DNA of 62,000 bases. Source: Gnetum montanum (Eukaryota; Streptophyta; Gnetopsida; Gnetales; Gnetaceae). The stretch is from contig MNCI01014278.1 in the NCBI GenBank assembly GCA_015680685.1, forward strand, positions 47,068 through 109,067, read 5' to 3'. The notes under the pieces were generated by a model. It saw nothing but the letters and a program-made list of their open reading frames with translations, was not told the DNA's origin and ran no database searches. The translations under genes and the position numbers were made by a program. Below, piece by piece: positions 33,375 through 45,658 of the stretch (position 1 is its first letter; each line of letters opens with the position of its first letter).

Positions 33375-34083
33375 NNNNNNNNNNNNNNNNNNNNNNNNNN
33401 NNNNNNNNNNNNNNNNNNNNNNNNNNNNNNNNNNNNNNNNNNNNNNNNNNNNNNNNNNNNNNNNNNNNNNNNNNNNNNNNNNNNNNNNNNNNNNNNNNNN
33501 NNNNNNNNNNNNNNNNNNNNNNNNNNNNNNNNNNNNNNNNNNNNNNNNNNNNNNNNNNNNNNNNNNNNNNNNNNNNNNNNNNNNNNNNNNNNNNNNNNNN
33601 NNNNNNNNNNNNNNNNNNNNNNNNNNNNNNNNNNNNNNNNNNNNNNNNNNNNNNNNNNNNNNNNNNNNNNNNNNNNNNNNNNNNNNNNNNNNNNNNNNNN
33701 NNNNNNNNNNNNNNNNNNNNNNNNNNNNNNNNNNNNNNNNNNNNNNNNNNNNNNNNNNNNNNNNNNNNNNNNNNNNNNNNNNNNNNNNNNNNNNNNNNNN
33801 NNNNNNNNNNNNNNNNNNNNNNNNNNNNNNNNNNNNNNNNNNNNNNNNNNNNNNNNNNNNNNNNNNNNNNNNNNNNNNNNNNNNNNNNNNNNNNNNNNNN
33901 NNNNNNNNNNNNNNNNNNNNNNNNNNNNNNNNNNNNNNNNNNNNNNNNNNNNNNNNNNNNNNNNNNNNNNNNNNNNNNNNNNNNNNNNNNNNNNNNNNNN
34001 NNNNNNNNNNNNNNNNNNNNNNNNNNNNNNNNNNNNNNNNNNNNNNNNNNNNNNNNNNNNNNNNNNNNNNNNNNNNNNNNNNN
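33375..34083. other. assembly gap (709 N)
   Basis: Unresolved bases. By position the gap should hold most of the 5' LTR of the Athila-like element and up to about 130 bp of element 2. Open frames spanning it are artefacts. Confidence 0.98.
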
Positions 34084-34119
34084 TATGGTTGAGTGTAGGG
34101 GTACCTCGCCACTCATCAT

Positions 34120-34137
34120 TGGCATTGTTGTTGGGGA
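34120..34137 (+). other. primer binding site of the Athila-like element
   Basis: TGGCATTGTTGTTGGGGA resembles the TGGCGCCGTTGCCGGGGA site typical of Athila elements, with CpG and CpC positions changed to TpG or CpA. It follows the LTR end by a few bases. The match is from memory of the consensus. Confidence 0.7.
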
Positions 34138-34262
34138 CTTAGTTGTTTGTGTGCTTCGTAGAACATAGGAAATCATTCATATCATTGGAACATTAGAACG
34201 AACCCTTAGGGTTAATCAAAGAAAGACAAGAGAACAGTACATTGCACACCGAACAAGACAAG

Positions 34263-36180
34263 ATGTCTTCTTCTTCGCATAAGAGCACTTCACTGCCTAG
34301 GACTAATGCAAGAGGTAGTTGGCGGCATAATACACATAACCATGATTTGCCAGTTCCTCAATAGTTTTGTGTGGTATATACTCATTCCAATGAGTATGTG
34401 CTCAATTTCACCTTTATTCTCCACAAAGACAAGCAACTGTGTTGGAGAGACTTGGAGGGTAACATAGTGTTGCCTCCAGACCAATCAATTCCCAACATGC
34501 TCCTTTGTGCTCTCACACGAATAGGCATGCCACTTTTATACACAGAATATGTTGCACACGATCATGACTCAAGAGACTATCATTCCATAGAAGCGCAACG
34601 TCAAAGGGACTTGCAATAGGAGAGATACCATACATCTTTGAAGGGTAAATGGCCCCATGACACTCTGCACATTTTGAGTGAAATTGAGGATGGTGAACCT
34701 ACCTCAACAAGTTTCTCATGAAACAATGTTCCTCCTCCTAACATTGTTCAGGGGGTGGTGTATCAAAACCTCCACTCCACTATTCAAAACCCTGGTTCTA
34801 ATATCCATGAACATGAAGTATTCAATGAAGAAACACAAACACATGATAAGGATGAATGTTCTGATCGTGATCATGATCGAGGCCGAGACCATCAAAGAGA
34901 AGGTAGAAAACACCATCGTGGCGATGGTTCTCCTTCTTCTTCACCTTCATTGTCATCTTCACCCTCTCCTTCAGTGTCCGAACACAGTCATAGGGAAACC
35001 AATCATGAGGATAAGGGAAAATGAAGTGAAATTCATTGGTGAGACAGTTGAGAATGAGGACGAGGGCACTCTAAAGAATCAAGGCATAGAAGAAGGGAGA
35101 GTAGGGAACTATGTAGACACCATAGATGCTATGAACAAGATGATCATGAAGAACCCCTACTCGCAACTAGAAGCATGCTAATTATAATGGAAGCTGTAAG
35201 AGTTCTAACAAGGCACAAAAAGGATGGTAGGATCAAGAGGTTAGACATGAACAACATCCCATGATTTGAAGGGGGATACAACGCTGATCCTCAAAATCAT
35301 TTACAGGAATTCCATGATGCATGTGCCTTGTAAAACATTATAAAATGAATGGAAAAAATTGAAGCTATCCCCAGGGACACTAGTGAAAAAACCTAAAAGT
35401 TGGTACCAATCCTTAGAATTAGAATCCATTCGAAGGTGGAGTACAATGGTAGAACTGTTCAATGATAAGTACCAAATGTACTACCGAGTGTCTAACCTAC
35501 GAAAGAAAATCCAAGGATGGAAGCAAAAAAATCATGAACCCTTGGCTTCCATGGGCCACTATTACACACTGTTACATCATTTCCCTAGCCATGGTTATTC
35601 ACAGTGGGATCAATGATGCCATCTTGTGGATGGACTTAGGCATGAAACAAGAAGAACCCTTGGGACGTATTCCCAAGGAAGGTTATTAGAGCTTAGGTCT
35701 CATCAAATTCATAGACTACTAGAGTAAGTTTCCAAGGAAGAAGGTGTGCTATGAAAGAGAGAAAGTGCGGAAGAATACAACCGAGATCCTTCCCTCTAAA
35801 AAAGGGGAGTGAGATTTTTTGAGGAGGAAGAAGAGTCACCACTTGAAGAGAGGTTGAATAGGAAAACTTTGCCTCTCCAAAAGTTAACATCAAAAGTATT
35901 GGCAAAGGTAGACCAAATGTGGGACTCCCTGGATAGTAGGTTTGAAATTATTCTTAAAATTGTAGAGGAGTCTAGGAAGCGAGGTAGTGACTGCGACAAA
36001 AAGAAAAAGAGAGAAGTGGAAAATGCACGTAACAAGGGAATGGCCATCACATAAGAGGTTTTGGATTTAGACACAGAAAATGATAGTGAATGCAAGATAT
36101 GCTAATGCGACCATCCTAAGGGATGTTGCCTAATGATCTCACATCTACCAGAGTCTAGGGTGTATGCACTTAACCCACAA
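34263..36180 (+). pseudogene. Athila-like gag (decayed)
   Basis: The start is the ATG at 34263 (MSSSSHKSTSLPRTNARGSW). Segments continue through DLEGNIVLPPDQS, a His/Asp/Arg-rich charged stretch (DRDHDRGRDHQREGRKHH, 34860-34920) and a Ser-rich run. A gag-core-like part follows at 35260-35690 (KKPKSWYQSLELESIRRW; NDKYQMYYRV). A short CxxC-type cluster (CKICxCDHPKGCC) is near 36090-36125. Several stops and frame changes break it. A low-complexity Pro/Gln/His-rich region follows to 36620. Confidence 0.75.
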
Positions 36181-36779
36181 CTAAATAAATGACAAACACC
36201 CCAATGGTTACCTTATCCCCAAGGTAACCCAAGGCAGTTCCACCAACCTTCAACATATTATCCAAGTGGAACTCCACCACAACCTATTGAGCAACATCAA
36301 TAGTGGCAATACCCACAGTCATGGGGGATGCCACCACCAAGGCAACAATACCCATATCGGCAACCTGACCCATATGGCTAGTATGTGCAGCATCCAATCT
36401 CTCCATGTGACTTTGTTGGTCACGTTACATCAAAACATCACTACCAAGCCTATGAGCATTATAGAACTCCTTCTCCTAGGAAAGATAACCCACAAATATA
36501 CCATCCTTCAAATTCTTCCGCAGCTCTCACACTAATAGCTCCATTACCACCCGCTCCAGCAATGCAAGGGAAACTCCTTACTCAACCGCAGCAATGCAAT
36601 GCCACAAGGGCTATAAGTCCTTAGCCCACTATTGGTTCTAACAACCATATGAAGAAAAGACCTTTCTTCAAAACCAAGGGTCCAAACAAGCCCTTACAAC
36701 CACAAGCAGTTGAACCTTTGAATGCCTCCCCATCAAATAAAGCTTCAGAGCTCCCTTCGAATGAAACATTGAGCTTAAC

Positions 36780-37345
36780 GCATACGATCATGTTAACACA
36801 TGTTGTTACTGACTAGATCAAGGCTAGCCACCTTTCCAGGAAATTCTCTAATCCTGGAAGCCCTCTAATCTATCTCCAAATCACTACGAATGAGCCATGC
36901 AAAGCTCTTCTAGATTCAAGTTATGGAGTCAACTTAATATCGCAAGAAATGTACAAAGCCTAGAACTTGCCTCCATTGAAGAAGAGCAATATTTTGCTAG
37001 AGTTGGCCAACCAGTCCATCACTATTCCCTTGGGACTGGTGGAGGACATCATTGCCACTATGTGTGGATGGTCATACCCAGCTGATTTCCTAGTGATACA
37101 AGTGAATAATGGTAAAGGGGACTTCTCAATCATAATGGGAAGGGCATGGCTAAGTACTATAGATGCATGCCTAGGAATCTACAATCTTTCCCTGGAAATA
37201 TCTAAGGAGAAAACTTTTGGAAAGATTGAGAAGAAGAACATTCCATGCATCACATATAGTGATATAGGGTGCAATTGTGTGCAGAGATCATGGGTTGTGC
37301 AAAGTTTAGCATTGCCTGCATGCAACTGATGTGCACAAGACATTA
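36780..37345 (+). pseudogene. Athila-like aspartic protease
   Basis: The retropepsin is recognised by LELANQSITIPLGLVEDI, PADFLVIQV and DFSIIMGRAWLSTIDA at 36985-37170. The catalytic loop upstream (CKALLDSSYGVNLIS, near 36900) has Ser-Ser in place of the usual Asp-x-Gly surroundings, with LLDSS retaining one Asp. A stop at 36961 and others show decay. A linker (KFKQEPLELKP) follows and is cut by the insertion at 37597. Confidence 0.75.
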
Positions 37346-37659
37346 ACATACAAAAGTGCTTGTATGCAGTAACCACATGACAAGAAGACACCTAGTGGCT
37401 GATAGCTGATCAAGAGAAAAACTCACTCATGTGCATGGAACTAACTAAGAAAATAACTTGCGCTTACATCGAAAGCATAGACGCACTAGGGAAAGTCCAT
37501 TGCCAACTTCCAAGCCTTAACCTTGAAAACATCAACTAGGGGAAGTTGGAAATTCCTGAAAAATTCAAACAAGAGCCCCTAGAATTAAAACCATTGTGTT
37601 GGCACATTTGGCCATTTCATGGAATAGCAATAAATGTAGAAAAGGTGGATTCAGTTGTT

Positions 37660-38705
37660 ATCTGGATGGCTGATCAAAGGAGACCAATTGGGTTATATGA
37701 ACTAGTTTCAAAAAATGCATTGCAACTTGTTGTATTCTTCTAGTATATTCTAAGGTTCTTTTGGTTATATCCTCTCATTTCAAATGCTGTAAAATCATCT
37801 GGAGTATTTGCAAAGACAGCATGGGCTGGAGCTGCTTACAATTTTCTTCTCTACATGACTATTGCAGCTAGCTTATTGGTTGCAAACACAAATATATGTA
37901 CTATACGAATTATAATACTCTCAATATCTCTCAGTGGAATACAACTAGTAACAATATCTTGCACAACCTATGTCATACATACTTGCAATCATTAATAGTA
38001 AGGTTGGAAGAAATGAGAGTAAAAAGATGTGATACAAAGTAGTGGATGCGTCATCAGTTACTGCCTGACCATCTGAGATAGAGGGTTTGTCGCTATGACT
38101 AGTATAAATGGCTTGAAACACAAGGAGTGGATGAGGAATCACTGGTGCAAAGCCTTCCCAAGGATCTTTGCCGAGATATCAAACGACATCTCTGATTGGG
38201 ATTGGTTAGAAGGGTGTCATTGTTCGAGAACGTGGACGATCGTCTGATCGACGCTCTATGCGAGTGGCTAAAGCCAACGCTATTCATGGAAGACACGTAC
38301 ATAGTATGCGAGGGCGATCTAGTGGATGAGATGCTCTTCATAATCCGGGGCCACCTGGACAGCATAATGACCAATGACGGATGCACCAGATTCTTCAACC
38401 ATGACCTGCTCAAGCAAGGCAACTTCTGCGACGAGGAGCTACTCACCTGGGCCTTGGATTTGAGTGCAAGGGCCAATCTGCCATCCTCCACATGAATGGT
38501 AAAAGCACTTTTAGAGGTTGAAGCCTTTGCTCTGCGCATGGAGGATCTCAAATTCGTGGCGAGCTAGTTCCGACGGCTCCACAGCCAGTAGGTGCAGCAC
38601 ACGTTCAGGTTCTACTTGCACCAGTGACGAACGTGGGCGGCCTGCTTCATCCAAGCAACCTAGCAATGCCATTGCAAGCGTCGATGTAATGATCTACATC
38701 AAATA
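37660..38705 (+). pseudogene. cyclic-nucleotide-gated channel (CNGC) fragment
   Basis: Plant CNGCs are plasma-membrane cation channels with six membrane segments, a pore, a C-linker and a cyclic-nucleotide-binding domain. Visible parts are a transmembrane segment (KSSGVFAKTAWAGAAYNFLLYM, 37785-37855), the end of S6 (TYLQS, 37975), the C-linker (VRLEEMRVKRCD; LPKDLCRDIKRHL) and the binding domain (LVRRVSLFENVDDRLIDALC; CEGDLVDEMLFIIRG; ELLTWALD). The post-domain helix with a calmodulin-type IQ region follows (VQHTFRFY; TWAACFIQA). The pore is missing (about 37860-37890). Stops occur at 38035, 38077, 38098, 38194 and 38494. C-linker to IQ region is contiguous without introns, which suggests capture from RNA. 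The strand agrees with the host element. Confidence 0.88.
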
Positions 38706-39470
38706 GCTTGACATGTCTCACTCCCTCAAATTTCAGGAATGCCAGCAGATTGCTCACCAGTACCGTTCTTATATGCCTGCAAAAACGATTGTATCTTCAA
38801 CTCTTCATCGTATGCCCTCAATATTTAAGCGTGGACCATGGTTAAGGCGTGCTGACTAATCTTTCACTCATATCTAGCAAATACCATGACTTCTTACAAT
38901 GTTTGTGGTTGCGTAGTCCATCTTGATTCAGTTTCTTTGCAAGATCAGCACTGTAACAAACAAGATCGGCACATTACGCAGAGTTTTTTGGCAACCTTAC
39001 CAAAAACAGCAGCAGTGCCTGACGCCAACGCATTCGTCATCGCCATTACCAATCCATCAAGTGCGGTCATAGAGACACGAAGACATAGCAAGATAGGTGC
39101 ACAACTAAATCAACAGAACTAGGAGATGTTTTAGCCGATGCCAATAAATCAGGGTTATAGTTTATTCAGAAGAAACCGTCATCGTTGAAGACAAATACAA
39201 AACTAGAAAGCATGGAATTAAAGTCACAAAATAAAATTACAATTTTATATGGTCCGGTGGCTAAAAATAATTTCAACAAATTTTTCTTACATGCAAAAAT
39301 TGTATTAATTTAATTATCTCAAATGAATTACTAAGGCTTTATACACGATGGGTAATTAAAATCCAAAATAAAATATGACAATTTTATGAAGCTCTTAGGA
39401 GATCTTGGATTTATTTTTTATATAGGTTATTGCTTATAAAAGCAATATTTGTAATATTTACACATGCCAA

Positions 39471-40855
39471 TGTTAGCATGATTTTATCCTAACTTTATGT
39501 ATAAGTTACAACTTCCTAACTTGTTGGGCAAGTAATATCTCCTAACTTGTTGGGCAAGTTATAACTTCCTTACTTGGGAGAGAAGTTAGCCAAGATATTT
39601 TGGAATATCTAACTACCTATGGGACCCTATAAAAAGGCTTCAAGGGTAGGAAGGAAAGGGGGATCACACTCGGTCTCACACTTTGGAGGTCACACTCGGG
39701 GTCTCACTCAAGGTCTTAGCATTTGTAAAGAAGACATTGTGAAAGATTGCTTGTAAGATGACTTGCTAAAGACAACATTTCAGCCTCTTTGTCATAGTCC
39801 TGTGAGTTATGTTTATTTTTTATTTTGTTTAAATTGTTTAGCTAGTGGTTTAGATTGTATCATTCTTGGCAAGTAATTTTTGGATTTTTAGATTGCTCTT
39901 ATTGTTCTTGTTGCATGATAGAAAATTTCTATTAAAATTTTTCCATATAAGAGCTTGTGATTGAAATCCTTAAGAGCATTTTAGTAGTGAATTTTATTAT
40001 TATGTAATGTATAAGAACTACTATTGAGATTGTTGTAAGAGAGCCTTTGCATGTAGTCAAGCTGTTGAATGATTCAATAGTCAAGAGGGTTCAGAAAATC
40101 TTTGGTATTTTGATAGGACCAGAATAACTTTTTTTATCTTTAAAGTGAATCTCTGTGGTATTTTAATCAAAAATTGTCAAGTCTTTTGAAGGTTTTGTTG
40201 AATGCAATTGTTGACATCCATTATTTAGCCAAAATAGAGTCTCGTACATGATAGTTTATGCAGCATTTTTTTTGGGTAGCATAATAGGATTGTCTTGAAG
40301 AAATTTCTTATTTGAGCCTTGGAATTTTGAACAATTTGTAGTTATTGAATTTGGGATAGCTTTATTGCGAAGTGTTTACTCGTATCAACATTTGAGATCT
40401 TTACACAAATCTACTTTCTTTTTCCCTTCTTTCTATTTCCATTGAATCTTGCTCTATTTCTAATTTTCTTGTGGAACTATCTCTTTCTCTAGGGAAAGTT
40501 AGAAGTAGATTCATAGAGTTGTGCTCAAATGTTTTTCCAAAATTTTATTTGTTACAAGTAGGTATTATAAGGACCGCATAGACTAGGCAATTGAATAAAA
40601 TAGGAACTCTCAACGACTCACAGTACTTTTCAAAGTTGGCTGAATCTCTTTAAGATAAGTCATTTATAGTTTTACACACAACCCAATCGTTTCACTTTTC
40701 ACAACAGCACACCGCAACAGCACACACACATACTCACATTAACTACTGAGTCTATTTGGAGGTATATGGGCCTTGGTGTTGTGAGAAGAATAGGAAGCAC
40801 CTAAATCTTGTTTGAGGACACTCATTGGTGGTCACATCCCAAATGGTCGCCAACA
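39471..40855 (+). repeat. LTR-like right half of the CNGC-bearing insertion
   Basis: TGTTAGCATGATTTTATCC opens a stretch with tandem CCTAACTTGTTGGGCAAGT words and a good TATA box (TATAAAA, 39628-39634), and it ends GCCAACA. This is the make-up of a copia-type LTR of about 1.4 kb. No second copy is visible at the left end of the insertion, so it may be a lone 3' LTR. Confidence 0.45.
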
Positions 40856-40860
40856 CATTG

Positions 40861-42312
40861 CCCACCGGTCTAGAATATACGATCCTTGAAAATGGAAAAT
40901 CAGTAATCATCAACGCAAGACTTGGTTCCAAACAAAAAGGAAGACTGCTAAAAGTAATAAATAAGTGGTCAAAAGCCTTTGCCTAGTCATATCCTGAATT
41001 AACTGGAATAGATCCTATGATATGTCAGCATAGGATTTACACTGACCCCTCCATCAAACCTTGAAAACAACCATAGAGACAATTGAACCAAAAATTGAAG
41101 CAAGTAGTAAAAGAAGAAATAGAATAGCTTCTTAAGGCTGGGTTCATATATCCCATTGCTAATAGCGAATGGGTTAGCCCTCTGCTAATTGTGCCTAAAA
41201 AGGGAGGCAAATGGAGGGTGTGCATAGATTTTAGGCTATTGAACATGGCAACATTTAAGGATCACTTTCTGTTGCCATTCATTGACCAAGTCTTAGGCAC
41301 CATAGTAGGGCAACGCTATTACAGTTTTTTGGATGGCTATAGTGGATACAACCAAATACAGATAGCCCCAGAAGACCAAGCCAAGACAACATTCACGAGT
41401 CATTGGGGAATGTTTGCATATAAAGAAATGTGGTTTGGCTTGTGTAATGCTCCTACCACGTTTCAATGCCTAGTTCTAAGCATATTCCAATAGCAGATAG
41501 GGAATGAAGTGGAAGTCTTTATGGATGACTTCTCCACCTATGGAACAAGTTTTGATGAAGCCTTGGACCAATTAGAGCAAGTGATAAAAAGATGCGTAGA
41601 AACCAATCTAAGGCTCAATTGGCAGAAAAGCCATTTAATGATCCAAGAAGGCATAGTACTTGGGCATAAGGTTTCACATGTAGGAATAGAGGTAGACCCA
41701 GATAAAATTAGAGTCATCCAAGGAATCACCTGTCAACCAGAAACTGTCAAATACATTCAGTCATTCCTTGGACACACTGGCTACTATAGGAGATTCATTG
41801 AGAACTTCTCCAAGATTGCCAAATCATTGGTAGAGCTAACAAAGAAGGATGTACCGTTTGAGTGGACCAGGGAATGTGAACGAGCATTCCAAACCCTAAA
41901 ACAAAAGATAGTAGAAACTCCTATTCTACAAGCTCCTGACTAGTCCAGACCATTCCACATCATGACTGACGCATCCAATTATGTCTTAGGAGCTGTACTT
42001 ACACAGTTAGATGACCAAAAATTCCCTTACTACATCCACTATGCAAGTATAAGTATCGCTGATGCACAACTTAACTACACAACTACAGAGAAAGAATTAA
42101 TAGTTGTAGTGTTTGCACTGGATAAGTTTAGACACTATGTGTTAGGTTACAAAGTGTTCATCCACATGGATCATAGTGCAATCTGGTTCCTCATGAACAA
42201 GCCAATGGTTAGCCCTCGTATTATACGATGGCTAGTAATCCTACAGGAGTTCGATCTAACAATGATTGATTGGAAAGGTACTAAGAACGTAGTTGTAGAT
42301 CATTTATCTTAG
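40861..42312 (+). pseudogene. Athila-like reverse transcriptase and RNase H
   Basis: After the CATTG repeat the frame reads GLEYTILENGKSVIINARLG, then WVSPLLIVPKKGGKWRVCIDF, FLDGYSGYNQIQIAPEDQAKT and FGLCNAPTTFQ. The active site is VEVFMDDFS at 41511-41537. The thumb (LGHTGYYRRFIENFSK) and RNase H (FHIMTDASNYVLGAVL; TTEKELIVVVFALDKFRHYV; KNVVVDHLS) follow. Stops occur at 40985, 41062, 41492 and 41941. The catalytic Asp pair of RT is intact. Family and order are unambiguous. Confidence 0.92.
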
Positions 42313-42399
42313 TTGCGTTGGGATAGCAAAGAGGATGAATATGTAATGTCTGATCATTTTCCTAATGAAGCCCTCTTTGCCGATGTAGTGAATAACTAA

Positions 42400-43640
42400 C
42401 TACCCACGAAAATGAACTAACATAGTAGCATTCTCACCTATCTCCTTACTCAACAAACACCATAGGAGCTGGACTTTAGGAAGAAACAATAGTTTCTTCA
42501 CAGAGCCAAATACTTTATGGAGATCAATGGACAACTTTACAAAGTGTGTCTTGATGGCTTGGTTCGATGGTATGTGCCCAATGTAGACCAACTGAGAGTT
42601 CTCCAAGATGCTCATGAGGGCCCTTATGGGGGTCACTATGCAGGGAGATGAACAACTATTAAGGTCTTGCTTGTAGGATATTACTTGCCAACATTATTTC
42701 GAGATGCCCATCAATTTGTCCAATCTTGTGAGTGCTGTCAATGTGATGGGGGAATGACTACTAAAATGGAGGATTCGCAACAATGGATTCAACCGTTAGA
42801 ACCCTTCGAAATTTGGGGAATAGACTTTATGGGGCCCATTACACTAATGTCCAATGGAAAATCTTACATTGTAGTTTCCATATACTATTTAACAAAATGG
42901 GTTGATGTAGCTTGTATTAAAGACTGCACATCATCTACAGTTGCACAATTTGTACAACAAAAAATTGTAAATAGGTTTGGTATGCCATGTGCACTTATTT
43001 CAAATAATGGAACACACTTCACAGGTGCAACTTTTCAAAAATTAATGCAACACTTAGGGGTTGAACATAAATTGACTACACCTTATCACCTCCAAGCTAA
43101 CAAATAAGCTAAGGTCACCAATAGGGAGATCACTAAAATATTGACTAGGACAATTAGCAAGTATAGGCGAGATTGGAGCACTAAACCGAATGATGCTCTT
43201 TGGGCATACCGCTCCACCTGGAAACTCTTTATAGGCTACACTCCCTATGAGTTAGTGTATGGAAAGCTTTCAACGCTTCCAATTCAAATCGAGCTTCATA
43301 CACTATCAATGGCTTGTGACCTTGACCTCGACCTTAATCTAGCACAGAAACAAAGGTTGGCAACTTTAAATGTGCTAGATGGAAATCGATTAGCTGCCTT
43401 GTCATCAAATGAGTTGCACAAGGCATACAACAAGCAATGTCATGACTTGAAGATTTGAAAGGTTAAGTATCAACTAGGAGATAATGTTCTCTACTGGAAC
43501 CCCACACATGTGCCACAATGCACAAAATTTCAAACACTGTGGGAAGGACCTTACATTATTCATGCAACCTTTCCTTCAGGGGCCATGACCATATGCAAAC
43601 TTGAGAGCCCTGATAAAAGATTTTTAGTCAGTGTGCAATA
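42400..43640 (+). pseudogene. Athila-like integrase
   Basis: The zinc-finger remnant (CECCQCDGG at 42728) is followed by the core: WGIDFMGPITLMSNGKSYIVV, LTKWVD and RFGMPCALISNNGTHF. The GIDF Asp is present, but the second catalytic Asp (ISDNG) is Asn, so strand transfer would be lost. The third catalytic region (TNREITKILT) and WAYRSTWK...GYTPYELVYGK follow after a TAA at 43106. The C-terminal domain (LGDNVLYWN; FQTLWEGPYII) runs to about 43640. Confidence 0.9.
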
Positions 43641-43659
43641 GAACAAACCCTTCCATAAA

Positions 43660-45640
43660 TTTAGAATGGCCAACGCACATAATACCTCTGAGAGGGGACA
43701 ACCCTGCTCACCATTTCGGATGACCTCCTTCCAAATCAGTCATGGAGGAGACGGCCACCTCTGCTAACCATTCGAGGCCCTCAGTTCCTTTTTAAGTTTT
43801 TGTTTTACACATTTTTGTTTTACAAATTTCTTTAATTTTTCTTGTTTTTGTTTTGCACCATCATTTATACTTTCTCATTTTTGTGTGTGATTGTTTTTTT
43901 TGTTTTTTGTTTTTATTTTTGTTTTTGATTTGTTAGATTCGTCACCTAATAAGTGCTCATGATGGTGCAATGAACTGTATTTTATTAATTGCTAATGTTT
44001 GGTTTTTACTTTTGAGTTATAATGTTGATACTAAGGTATGGTTCTTTTGATATAACAGGCAATGAATCCATGTCATCCATCCATCCATGAATTTCTATGG
44101 TCTCTCTTGGCTTGGAACTATACAGTCCCCTTCTTTAATAATAAAACTATTAACGAATTGGTGACTAAGCATTTCTCAAACTAAGGAAGGACTCAAGGAC
44201 TGAAAAGGGTGTGAATTCAAAAGGATTTGATGCATTTGTGCTGGCTATTCTCTTGGGTGCTTGGATATTTTCTTCTTGAGTTTCTTACCATTCCGACATT
44301 GCTTCATTATTAGGAAGCTAAGCCAATAAAAATAAGTCTTTGCATGGTGTGGTTCTCATGCAAAAAGAAAAAAAATAGTGAGAATTCAAGGCACACCTCT
44401 TAGAAAAAATAATCATCTAGGCTACAAGCATCGGTTATGGAACTAAACAGACAGGTTCCCTCTAACTAAGGCCCTTTCTCGCTTCCTACTTCTCCCTTTC
44501 TCATTTTCCTCAAAATGGTGATGACTCTTTAGCGGAAGCATTCTTGCTACTTCAAGTGGATGGATTGGCCAAGTGTATTCATGCAAAGTCACTGGATGTG
44601 GATTGTTTGAGGCTGGATTTGGAATGATATCTACTCAGACACATTAGCCATAAGTATACAAGGGGTTGTACACCACCTTGTTCTTGGGATTCCATTCCAT
44701 TCTCTTCTCCCCATCATTCTTTCTCCATTTTCCACTTCATTGCCAGTTGTATCAATAGTCTATATTTTGGTTGATGCATTTTTTTCTCTTTGGTGAATTC
44801 TTGTGGTTAAGTCTTTAACTCTTGCTTCCAAATGACATTTCCAGAGCCTACAAACTCTTTGAATGTGGGTTTGTCAGGGCGTAAAGGGCATGAGCCTACT
44901 TTGGGGGAACCCACTGGCATTCCTATTTGGTGCATTAGTTAACTTCTTTTCCTTAAACATTTCCGCAATCAACATTTTTTTGTTTCATTCCAATCTCTGA
45001 CATCCATTTTATCAGCATTTTCATTGTTTCTTTTTCTCCATATTTCTTATTCCTTATATTTTTCCATTCTATCGCTACTGGAGGATCGCTCTTAGTCATG
45101 GGGGCCCTGGTTCAATTTTTTCAATTTTTCCTAACCCCTACACCTTGGGTAGTCACCAGTGTTATATCTCTAGAATCTATATTGGCCATATGACAACTCA
45201 GCCAATGGACCTTACACTGGTATCAACTGTATTGTGATTTACTTATCCTTGCTCATATGTGACTATGTTGTGTGTGCAAATGGCAATCATACAGTAATGG
45301 ACTGAACCTAGAGAAAACACTCAGGATGGACTGGTGTTGGAACGGTTGTGCAAGGAACAAGATTGATGGTGCGACTATGGATGGACAATGGAAGGTGCAA
45401 TCTTGGCATCAATAGCAACATGTCTTCTCCTTTTCTTGCTCTCTCTTTTCTCTCTCAGCTACCAAATAAGGCTGGATGTCAATTGTTTATAGTGTTCACT
45501 TTTGTAGTCATGAACACTAATGTTGTCATGTATTGTAATGTTGATCCGTTCACATGTCATCCCATTCACCATTAGTTGTCATTCAAGTTAATAATCCCAT
45601 ACCTTCCCAATATTTTGTAAGGAACTCGAGGACAAGTTTT
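43660..45640 (+). other. 3' spacer of the Athila-like element
   Basis: This is noncoding internal DNA between integrase and the 3' LTR; a long spacer here is typical of Athila elements. T-rich runs lie near 43790-43930. No gene is supported. Immediately before the LTR the words CTCGAGGACAAGTTTTC and a G run (45652-45656, the polypurine tract) are recognisable. Confidence 0.65.
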
Positions 45641-45658
45641 CATTCAGTCATGGGGGTA

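Larger units (their letters stand above)
37597..40855 (+). mobile_element. TG...CA insertion carrying a CNGC gene fragment
   Basis: The 3259-bp segment begins TGTTGGC and ends GCCAACA, a 7-bp perfect inverted terminus. It is flanked by the direct repeat CATTG (37592-37596 and 40856-40860). Without it, the Athila-like polyprotein reads without a break from the protease linker into the RT region, which fixes both ends. The 5-bp duplication and TG/CA ends fit an LTR-type element. The left end shows no copy of the right-hand LTR-like sequence. The termini also share an imperfect inverted match of about 15 bp (TGTTGGC..ATTTGG). The class is therefore uncertain: an LTR element that captured a host gene, or an unclassified element. 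Confidence 0.8.

Noticed and set aside
33294-34176. Several open frames of 240-280 codons on both strands
   Set aside because: They consist almost wholly of X from the 709-base run of N.
37597-40855. Mutator- or hAT-type DNA transposon carrying the CNGC fragment
   Set aside because: The target duplication is 5 bp (not 9 or 8), and the termini are TG...CA with only about 15 bp of imperfect inverted match.
43800-45640. Possible host gene in the long stretch after the Athila-like integrase
   Set aside because: No frame longer than 76 codons and no domain were seen; a long 3' spacer is normal for this lineage.
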